Assembly (NCBI GenBank): GCA_032718475.1
Contig: JAUCBJ010007773.1
Span: forward strand, 1-26,370
Source of the DNA: Nemertoderma westbladi
Taxonomy: Eukaryota > Xenacoelomorpha > Nemertodermatida > Nemertodermatidae
Length of the DNA: 26,370 nucleotides
Direction: 5' to 3'
Part shown: positions 16,256-25,107 of the stretch, in pieces
Position numbering within the stretch: the first letter of the stretch is position 1
How the letters are laid out: each line of letters opens with the position of its first letter
Program-made: the position numbers and the translations under genes
The notes under the pieces: model-generated
Databases searched by the model: none
What the model was told of the DNA's origin: nothing
The model's input: only the letters and a program-made list of their open reading frames with translations

Positions 16256-18040
16256 TACTACTACTAGGTCGAGCGAACTCGGACAGTGGAAATGAGATCC
16301 TTCCAGGCTTCCCGATTCTCCAACTACTACTACTAGGTCGAGCGAACTCGGACAGTGGAAATGAGATCCTTCCAGGCTTCCCGATTCTCCATAGTTGTCG
16401 CAATTTCGTTTCTCCCAAGTTCAGTATCCCTTTCAAGTTGATCTATATATGTTATGGCAGGTCGTCCACGACTGCGCTTTCCATGAGTTGGTTGCCAGAG
16501 AAGTAGATCTGGTATGACCTCGTCTTTACACTGAATATTAATCTGCGTTCACGGAGGGTGGTTGATACAGGTGGTATTGTACCATAAAGCTCGGCGTTTG
16601 TCATGTGTTGTCTCCAGCTGATGTTTAGGGCTGCCCTTAGTAGTGTTGTGTAGCAACCATCAATTCGTTGTTCAAGTGATTTAGTCAGTGTCCAGGTCTC
16701 ACCCCCGTATAAAAATACACTTTCCACTGTGGCTAGAAAGAATCTCTTCAGGTGCCTGGAGAGATCTGATTTCCAGATGGTATCCATTTTTGATAGAGCT
16801 ACCCAAGCCTTTGCTTTCCTAACTTCTATGTCCTTTTTGCTACTCTCTATCAATGATCCAAGGTACTGGAAGTCATCGACCTTCCTTAGTTGATTATTAT
16901 CAATGGTTGTCAAGTTTCCATCAACATTAAAGGTCATGAATTCGGTCTTGGTAGCATTTATATGCAATCCAACCTCCTTAGCAGCCCTCACCACTTTATT
17001 TAGTAGAAGCTGTGCATCTGCTAGCGTATTAGAGAGCAGGGCGATGTCATCCGCAAAGTCGGTGTCTGTGACTGTATTTGCCGGATATCTACTACTTCTG
17101 CGTTCTCGAAGTGTGAATCCCAGATCTTCACCCTTTGTGGCCGTCCTCATTGCGTAATCCAGCACAATTACAAATAGTAATGGTGCTAATGTGTCACCTT
17201 GCTGTACGCCAGCCAGGATTGAGAAAAACTCAGTTTCACCATCTGGTGAGAGTACCTGCGCTTCTGTGTCACAATATAACAATCCAATGCCAGCAACAAT
17301 TACTTCTGGTATTCCATAAGCTCTTAGGATTTCAAGCATTTTACCTCTATGGATGGAGTCGAATGCCTTCTTGAAGTCCACAAAAGTCATGACTGCGGGG
17401 AGATTCTTTGACTTAATTCCTTCAATCAGTCTCCGTAGTGCAAGTATCTGAGCTATTGTTGATCTACTTGGTCGAAATCCGTTTTGGCTCTTACGCAGTA
17501 GTTTCTCTTATGTGAGGCCTAATCCTATATAGAATCATTTTATTGTATATTTTGGCAGCTACCACAAGCAGACAGATCCCACGATAGTTTGTTGATATAT
17601 CGAGGTCTCCTTTCTTGGGGAGAGGCTTTAGTTGACTGCTGCTTTAGAGGAGTGCTGTTTAGCACTCCGGTTTTCCATACCTCCGCTGGGATTTCATCTA
17701 ATCCACTCGCTTTATTATTGGACATGCTTTTAATGCTTCTTTGGAGTTCGGCAGGTGTGAAGTCCCCTGTTTCTATAGGTAGTGTCTTGTCATATATTTT
17801 CCTTGTAGGGCTGACCTCGATGTTTGGTGGCTGCCCAAGCAAGTTGCTGAAGTGATTTTTCCACTTCCCAACACGTTCTTCAGGACTATCGGCTTTGAGG
17901 CGCCCCTTTGCACAACTTTTCCGACCAGATACCTCATTTACAGTTTGCCAGGTAAGTCTTGATTGTTGCCGTATGTGAGTAGTTGTAATTGCTTCAATTT
18001 TATCCTGTATGTACTTTTCACCCCGGTACCAACACTAGTA
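16256..18040 (-). pseudogene. 5'-truncated, frameshifted LINE reverse transcriptase
   Basis: Minus-strand LINE copy from the linker before the polymerase to the 3' end. Starting at about 18040 the frame shows LTWQTVNEVSGRKS, then NNKASGLDEIP and PAEVWKTG. A frameshift at about 17645 moves to LKPLPKKGD and another near 17510 to KSQNGFRPSRST. A 312-codon frame follows (16452-17390) with motif A VDFKKAFDS, motif B GVQQGDTLAPL, the FADD box and YGGETWTLT. A deletion near 16545 shifts frame again before the conserved C-terminus (RGRPAITYIDQLERDT, MENREAW). It ends in a (TAG)n tail like the element at 5263-7184 but is clearly divergent from it. No target-site duplication or endonuclease domain found. 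It lies in sense with the host oxygenase gene, inside its intron. Confidence 0.88.
16261..16390 (-). repeat. Tandem duplication of the LINE 3' terminus
   Basis: The last 61 bp of the LINE coding end are present twice (16261-16321 and 16330-16390), nearly identical, with period 69 bp and separated by a (TAG)n run. The outer copy carries its own (TAG)n tail. Confidence 0.9.
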
Positions 18041-18421
18041 CATCTTGTTGCAGCGACATTCAAACACTATATTTACTGCGAAAAGATACAATAATAATAA
18101 TAATAGTCACAAAATTTAAACCAACAAAATGGCCAATATTTGCCCATTCTTTATCGATTATAATTAATTAAATATTCCCCATTAGATAGGTTTCTATACC
18201 TGACTTTATTACCAACATCTGGTGTTATTGTCACAATTCTTTATCGAAAATAATTGGCATGTATATTACCGGTATTTTATTTGGACATAATATTTTATTT
18301 AGTTTAGATATAAACCAAGGCAACCCTGAATACCAAGTAGACTTGTAGAGAGAGAGAGACCATTGCTTTGTACAACGCTGTGTGTGAATTAATAATTAAA
18401 TGTAAAATGTAAAACAATAAC

Positions 18422-18613
18422 CTGTGTGAGCAAACGTTATAGAAAGCGCGTAATACACCGTCGGAGTCGCGAGAAATAATGTAGTTTAAGTTGGCTAAAG
18501 TCCCGGAAATATAACTCCCGGGTTCAATGACCAGATCAGATCTACCGGCGACCAACCAATTCTCTTTAAATATCGTCTCCTTATCGAACTCAAAGAAGGC
18601 CGGAGAGGTGTAC
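18422..18613 (-). CDS. Choline-monooxygenase-like Rieske oxygenase, upstream exon
   Basis: A 192-bp internal exon bounded by a TATCCAG acceptor and CACAG|GTTATT donor. It encodes 63 residues beginning YTSPAFFEFDKETIFKENW and ending FYNVCSHR, the usual start of the Rieske domain of an oxygenase alpha subunit. Joined in phase to 11425, the cluster motif becomes C-S-H, 17 residues, C-P-Y-H, which is exactly the family pattern. The two exons give about 355 residues against about 380-430 for relatives, so one or two N-terminal exons are missing. I looked for them on the minus strand to 26370 and could not identify one. Confidence 0.88.
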
Positions 18614-18728
18614 CTGGATAAAATTGGTAAAATTTTACAGAGTTTCAGGATAAAGTTTGATGAACAGATTAACGGTAACTTGAATTTACATTGAGTGTTG
18701 ATATTGATATGAAACAGTTATAGTGGAA

Positions 18729-18740
18729 ATTAAGACCTAT
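18729..18740. repeat. SINE target-site duplication, left copy
   Basis: attaagacctat is repeated exactly at 19069-19080 and brackets the SINE. Confidence 0.88.
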
Positions 18741-19068
18741 TTAATGGGAGAATCTTTTAGGCTTGTTAAGCAAAGGAATGCCTGTTCACCACAATGAGTG
18801 ATCTTCCATAGTAAACCCTTCCACTCTGTTCCCTAAAGGAATGCCTGTTCACCACCATGGGTGATCTTCCACAGTAAACCCTTCCACTCTGATTCCCAAG
18901 TTGCCTTGGTTCCCATTTATCGACCGACCACTGAAGGATGAAAGCCAGGGTTGGGCTAGGTTGCAGCATTTAAAGCACTGTGCCCAGACACTGTTGCCCC
19001 ATCTAGGGATCGAACCAGTGCCTCCTGATTGGAAGCCCATGAATGTCACCACTAGACCAAGCTGCTGT
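18741..19068 (-). mobile_element. tRNA-derived SINE with intact TSD
   Basis: Read on minus, the head has an A box TGGTCTAGTGG (19049-19059) and a B box GGTTCGATCCC (19006-19016) at tRNA-like spacing. A body with no tRNA resemblance and a 3' region follow. Near the 3' end a segment of about 63 bp is present twice (18772-18834 and 18835-18898), with a handful of differences. A perfect 12-bp direct repeat flanks the whole, giving a 328-bp insertion. Short frames across it are not genes. Confidence 0.9.
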
Positions 19069-19080
19069 ATTAAGACCTAT
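19069..19080. repeat. SINE target-site duplication, right copy
   Basis: Exact copy of attaagacctat at 18729-18740, adjacent to the tRNA-like head. Confidence 0.88.
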
Positions 19081-19086
19081 AGGATC

Positions 19087-19103
19087 ATAGATAGATAGAT
19101 AGT
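19087..19103. repeat. GATA microsatellite
   Basis: Short (ATAG)n run immediately beyond the SINE target-site duplication. Confidence 0.8.
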
Positions 19104-22100
19104 TAGGTTACAGGAGTTATTGTTATTGGATGACCCAAGAGGGGGGTGAAACCTGTGGGAACATGTCATATCTCTTATTACAGGACTAAACGACAAACGA
19201 AGCCAAGCCGTGAGGGTCAATACAGCCAAAGTAAAAAAACAAAGCACCAGATCTGCACTCAAACAGTTGAATATGTATGAATTCCACTCAGACTGACAGG
19301 GTGCGTGGAGGGGTTTAAGATTATAGAACATAAATAAACTAAATTGACTACCGGTAGGCCTATTTTTTATGAGCAACCAACATAAACCCGACAGCCCGAT
19401 GATAAATAAATTACTGCGTATACTGCTGTACCGTACTGTCAGACTGTTACAATCTCCAATAATTGCTCTAGTCCTGTTCCTGTATCGGTAGTCTAGAAGT
19501 CTACGCGGTGACGGTAGTACGAAAATGTCTGAATGTATTACTGTATTATTTAATTAAGACTACTGGTAATTGGTGACAAACAGTAACAGTGTTTATGTTG
19601 ACCAAGAAAATATCGGCCCAAGTTGGCAAATTAGCCCCCCTTTTACTACACTGTACAGTGTACACACACACGTACACCAGTACACACAGTCTGACAGTGT
19701 CGTACTATGCTGCTATGTATCAGTACGCGGCATGGTACAATGTCTGAATGTACTACTCACAACTCTGCAACTGATCGGATACCGTCAGACCGTACTAACC
19801 AGGCGGGTGGAGGTGTTGAAGCTTTCTGCAATGGCAGACTGATGTCAAACTTTTCTACTTCATCCAATAAGAAATCTCGCGACGTTACCCTTACCGGTAC
19901 GGTATCGGTACCATGAACTTGTGTTTGCGTCGAATTCCCACAAGAAATCGTCAAGGGGAGGCCTACCGGTACAGACAAAGATGTCCTGAGGTTTAAACTA
20001 GGCCTAACGGTATCATCCAATTTGCACAGTCGAGAAGGCAATCTTCTAAGAATCTAATGGAATATAGAAAACTTGAATGGACAAGGAAGCTGTAGGTATC
20101 CATCCACAGCAGTACAGAGTAGGCCTAGCTAAAATTTGTTTTTAGGTCTGTAGCTAGGCCTATCTACACTATCACTACGTTACTGCCTTCCAACTAAAAA
20201 TTTATAAAAGATTACTGGTACCGGTACTGCCTGTACTGCAATACTGCAGTACTGGCTAACTTGTAGTTCTGACGACTGCCTGTTGCAGTGAAATTGTCTG
20301 ATTGAGTGAAATTTGTCTTCTGATACGGTAGTAGAATGTATTTTTTAATTTAAGTCTTATAATTGATCACTTTTCGTTAAAGTGGGGAATAGTAGGGAGA
20401 AAATTACTTTTTAATAATATTATAAAAATATTATTAAAAAGTTTTTTTCGGCCGTTAGGCCAGGGATTAAACTGATAATGATATTATCCACCCTCACAAT
20501 ATCTAATCTACTCTCCCGTAGTTAAGTCACCTGTCGTATAAACTTATAAATTGTACAATTACATCACGTTCTACAGTATAAGTAACAAGGTTAGTTCATA
20601 TACATAACATATTATTCTATCTACTGTACGAAGTTACCGTACATTATACATAGTGTATTAATTCTCGAATAAGAGTTAAGGTTGCCCTCTGGAATATTGT
20701 CACATACATTACCACATTCAATTAATTTAATACGTTATTTTAATGGAATCACTTACCGATATCATTGTAAATCAAGTCGTGTTGTATAGTAATTACTACC
20801 ATCGAGTAATAGCAATATTTATTGTGTTAGCTCGTTGGATCGGTTGAGTTGATTATAGTAATCAGTCCAGTAGATATATAGTCGAGTCAATCTAGCAAAA
20901 AACCCATAAGTATTTCGGAATCAATCCGAACCACATATTTTGGATTCTATATTACCTTGTTAATGACCAAAAAAAAGTATATAAAATTTTATTTTGCAGA
21001 TCATATGTTTATTAATGGAAGTTCTGCGTAAATTTGCATAACACAAGCCAAACAAAAGGAACAGTAGGGAAGAGTAACTAGGAATTTAGTGATGTTCCAG
21101 AATAATTTTATTAATTTTACAATAAGCTTTGATTCAATGGGAAATGAATAATATTTACACTGGCGTGTTACACATTAATTCCAATATCTCGGAAATTAGA
21201 AGTCGCATCAAATTTTTAAATATATCAAAAACTTCACGATATATTAAGGTAACTGTTGTAAAAAAATTATACAATTCCACTGCAAGGAAATTTCATAATT
21301 TCCATCAATGTTAGCGAAGATTTTTTACATAATAAAATTGTGATTGCGCTATTGATTTTAGGTGTAATTTATTTATTTGTAAAAGTCTAAAAACCACAAT
21401 TGTTTATAATATAACAAATACATTTTTCGGGAATAAGGGTTTTTAAGGTCGATAAATCCGATGGGCGAGGTTACATCCACCCGTTTAATTGAGTATTTGA
21501 TTTAATAAGGTCGCTGTAATGTACCAGCAAAATTGGTATTAAAAATGGTTAAATTATTAGACAAATTTCCGTTGCTCTGGAAACTAAATTGGTAACTATC
21601 TAGAAGTGCATACTTCAGTCAATCGATAGTCATTAGAGTAAAGTTTGTCTGTACCAAATTTGGAGGAATTCCCACCAAAAGACCTGTAAAAGCTTCTGTG
21701 GGATATAACTGGCCCCTTTTTCTTCGCAATCCAGTTTCCCCCCAGGCGCTGGAATACTCTAAAAGGGTTCTCTAACTGTATATATATTCCCCTCGCCCGC
21801 AAGGTACCGTTACAGGTGTTTTAACGGACATAAAAATCATTCTGCTATATACGTGTTTTGGCGGACATGGTAAGGCAAAAAGCCTGTAATGCACCAACTA
21901 CCTTTCACAGCTTAGCCGTGATGATTCATATTACGACATCTAACAGCTGGTTGCTGACATGGAAACATCCATTGGACGCATAGTTCTTTGTTTGGCTTGA
22001 GCCAATCAGAGCGATTTTTTCTGTCGACGTGTAGCTTTTCAGCCGATCATAAGGAGAGTGTTCAGTCTTACTGTTTTTTACTTGATACTTTGTTGTTATT

Positions 22101-23220
22101 GCTGTCTAAAGCCAGAAACACCGGCCTTTTGGGAAGAACTCTAGAAAACTGCTTAAATTATCGAAAGTATAAACTGTTACCTAACTAATCTCACTAATTA
22201 ACATACTCACTTAATTTAATTGCATTAATCATATTGTTTGTACTGTTATTTACCGTCAGTTATTAATTGTACCTATTTGTTGATGGAAATATTGCTCTTT
22301 GGATAATACGGATAAATCACCCAAATTCCCAATTTTCTTGATACACTACAGGTTAGAGAGACCGGCTATACATAACAATTGCGATTTATATTAATGTGGT
22401 GTGTATTGAATCCAATGTTATTTAGCAGACCCTACGTGAGTCAATTGCTGCTCTCTTTATGTGTGATCAAATATACTGACGGTCGGCATAATAGTGTGCA
22501 TGATTGTGATTGGTAACAAAGTATTTCCTAAAGAATACGCTTTATACTTTAATCATAAGCAGTATCGTTGCGTTTTAGTATAAGTCTTAGTTCTGTTTAA
22601 ATAGATAAAGCGCCACGTCCTAAAGGAACTGTTAATATTTCCCGAAAGCCAATAATACCTGTCAGAGATTAATTATTAACGATCTATCGAATAATACAGT
22701 AGGTATACACTGCAACCTTACACTGCAATAATAAAATTTAAGCATCCGAATTCAGTCTCCCGGGTGTAGATCCATCGGGTGAATGATCGCACATGGGCTG
22801 ACTTCGGCTAGTGTTTTGCGTATTAGCATAAAATATTGTCATATACTAAAGTGGTTTTAATTAACTAAAAGACATATAAATTTTGGCAGGTTAAACTGCT
22901 AAAGGTCTTCAAAAGCGCGAACAGTAACAGTTTATACTTTTATTGCAGTAGGCAATAAGGTTGCAAAATACCGTAGTGACTGGTAAAACTGAACCGGTGC
23001 TTCTGTAGGTCAGTAGGCCTAACTGTCATCACCGGTACCGGTACTGCTGTACAAGTACATTTAGTATTATTCGATTTTGATTATTGTATACCGGTAGGTC
23101 TCGATATTAAATCGGGGACGCCTGGTTTTTATTGGGATTTTACTTAGATCTATTTCTGTCAGTTTTATTTACTAGTAGGCTAATATTGAGCAGAAGGCGT
23201 GTGACCCTGCTCAGATTGTT
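19104..23220. other. AT-rich region without a recognised gene
   Basis: About 4.1 kb upstream of the visible oxygenase exon. The open frames here (such as 19570-19842, 19757-20041, 21129-21314, 21596-21802 and 21988-22188) are short, show no family motif and have no convincing splice context. Notable signals are scattered TACCGGTA and TAGGCCTA palindromes, a strong hairpin at 20406-20442, and a CCAAT-box-like gagccaatcagagcg near 22000. The first exon and promoter of the oxygenase gene may be here but I cannot point to them. Confidence 0.5.
20406..20442. repeat. AT hairpin, perfect 15-bp stem
   Basis: actttttaataatat pairs perfectly with atattattaaaaagt around a 7-base loop. A T run and cggccgttaggcc follow. 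Might be a remnant of a small inverted-repeat element. Confidence 0.7.
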
Positions 23221-23794
23221 CAGATAATTGTAGGCTGAGCTGCTGTCTGACTGTTGTTGAGTTTGGAGAGATTGCGGCGTGTGTAGAGTTTGTCTGATAA
23301 AGTGCCGTTAGTAAGTTGGGGCAGCCATATGCGGTAAGGTCAATCCCCTCTTAAAGAATAAGTCGTACTACCGTGTTAGAACGCATACTAACTAACAGTT
23401 TCAGAGTCTGCATATACTGTAGTTTATTTAGACTTGATCGTAGTCTGCCAGTGTTTTAGCCTATGTTTGTTTGTGTGGTCTGTTCAGGTACCGTAATAGT
23501 TATTACTCAGATATTTGTAGGCTTGATTGTTGTCTGGCTATTTTTGGGTCTGAAGGGATTGCTGCGTGTGTAGAGTTGGTCTGATCAAGTGCCGTTAGTA
23601 AGTTGGGGCAGCCATAAGCGGTAAGGTCAATCCCCTCTTAAAGAGTAAGTCGTACTACCGTGTTAGAACGCATACTAACTAACAGTTTCAGAATCTGCAC
23701 ATACTGTAGTTTGTTTAGGCTTAGTAGTAGTCTGCCAGCGTTTGGTTTGTATTTGTTTGAGTATTCTGTACGGGTAGCGTAATATTTATTATTC
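23221..23794. repeat. Two tandem copies of a 287-bp unit
   Basis: Copy one runs 23221-23507 and copy two 23508-23794. Long blocks are identical, for example agtgccgttagtaagttggg at 23301 and 23588, with the next 100 bp nearly unchanged; the last third of each copy is more diverged. No frame runs through it. Confidence 0.92.
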
Positions 23795-24727
23795 AGAGTT
23801 TATGCGATTATTCGCAACATTCATGTCCCCAAGTTTATTCCTACAGTAATTGTGCTTGTTATACATACCGTTATAGTTAAACTAACCCCGGTACTACATC
23901 AGGGCTGCTAGGCGTAGGTAAAGACTGACGACTTTGTGCTTCGGTCACTCCAGCAGATGCCGTGGTTCTTTTAACTGTTCAAGTATATTTAACTACTGAT
24001 TATTTGTTATACCGGTACTTGTACCTAATTTAGGGTTTAGTGTACAGTGCTTTCCGAAGTAATTAGTGTAGGCAGTATATTTGTGTTGTAAAGTGGTTGA
24101 TAGGCACATTCGTTAGCTCTATTAGCTTCTGGGTAGGAACAATCCGTGATACATAACGTAGTACCTATAGCGATACGGTTATAGGTCGTCAGGCGGTGGT
24201 ATTTTCCTATCTGGACAGTACAATATATTTACTACTACTTGTTATTTCAAATACCGTAGTACCCTGTCCGTTGTAATAACCAGAATTCTAACCCTTTGTT
24301 AGGCTGGTTGTAGACTTCCTGTAAAATTACCCTAAAAATTCGTAAGTAATATTTTTGTTGTGTTTTAATTAGAGAATTAATCTCACCCGTATCGTAAGTA
24401 ATTTGTAGTATTAAGTAACTTAGGTAAATTAGAATTATCAGTTTTTAGTGGCAAATAAATAGCACTTCACTGCGAGCGCACAGCTTCTGTGTAGTGACCC
24501 CCAGAAATAATAACATTTATTTCAAATATTGACAAAAAACCCATTTAAACGGGTATATAAATATTATAAATCAAATCAAACGATTTATAAATAGTAGGCT
24601 TGTCATACAACAACTAGGTCTCATTACCAGTTGGACTACTACTTAAATAACGGTAATAAAGTAAGTTAAAGTAGATAAGTAACCTTAAAAATATTCAGGA
24701 ATTCAATTATTCTAAAAATAATTGACA
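23795..24727. other. AT-rich leader, no gene seen
   Basis: Between the two tandem duplications. I see no frame, tRNA-like box or primer-binding-site-like TGG motif that I can defend. Confidence 0.5.
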
Positions 24728-24961
24728 TACCGGTACTCACTATAGGCTTATTATATTTATCTCTATAAATTTGAGCTGAAATCATACCGGTACTCTGTAA
24801 TTAATTCTAGTTCATAATTATACTTATATACTATAAGTGTAAGCTGTATACCGGTATTCATTATAGGCCTACTATATATATATATATATATTTGTGCTAA
24901 AATTATATACCGGTACTCTGTGACAAATCTAGTCTGTAATAATACTTATATATTATAAGCA
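24728..24961. repeat. Two tandem copies of a 113-121-bp unit with paired TACCGGTA
   Basis: Units start at 24728 and 24849 and a third start is seen at 24962. Each has two TACCGGTA palindromes about 57-59 bp apart, followed by ctctgt and tatactata/tatattata boxes. The second copy contains a (TA)n run near 24870. The array ends about 150 bp before the ATG at 25108. Confidence 0.85.
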
Positions 24962-25019
24962 TACCGGTATTCTAATATATTGTGTATATATCACGTTACA
25001 CCGAGTAACGGTACCGGTA
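24728..25019. promoter_or_regulatory. Cluster of six TACCGGTA palindromes
   Basis: The 8-bp palindrome occurs at 24728, 24785, 24849, 24908, 24962 and 25012, with spacings of 50-64 bp. It resembles the ACCGGT core bound by Grainyhead/CP2 factors, but it may equally be a genome-wide repeat motif. It lies directly upstream of the open frame at 25108. Confidence 0.4.
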
Positions 25020-25107
25020 ATAAATCGCTAGGCTTGCGGTCATACTGAATTACTAGACTTGCTTTAACTGAAACTATAGTAGTAGACGTTCAACTGTATA
25101 ACTAAAC

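Larger units (their letters stand above)
11426..18421 (-). other. 7-kb intron of the Rieske oxygenase gene
   Basis: Bounded on the minus strand by CACAG|GTTATT (donor) and TTACAG|GGCAT (acceptor), both in the same phase: the upstream exon ends with two bases of a codon and the downstream exon supplies the third. The intron splits the Rieske motif between its two Cys-His pairs. It holds all the repeats and LINE remnants listed between these coordinates. The AT-rich parts between them (11426-11640, 11948-12400, 12490-13080, 13180-13740, 14984-15310, 18041-18421) show no gene I can support; the short frames at 12047-12256 and 12549-12924 match nothing I recognise. Confidence 0.85.

Noticed and set aside
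16256-18060. Target-site duplication for the minus-strand LINE
   Set aside because: The best shared word near both ends is ttcaatt (7 bp), too short and not placed exactly at the termini.
19006-19059. Functional tRNA gene
   Set aside because: A and B boxes are good, but no complete cloverleaf closes. The flanking TSD and long body identify a SINE.
21980-22030. Promoter with CCAAT box (gagccaatcagagcg)
   Set aside because: A single motif with no associated start, TATA or downstream frame on either strand.
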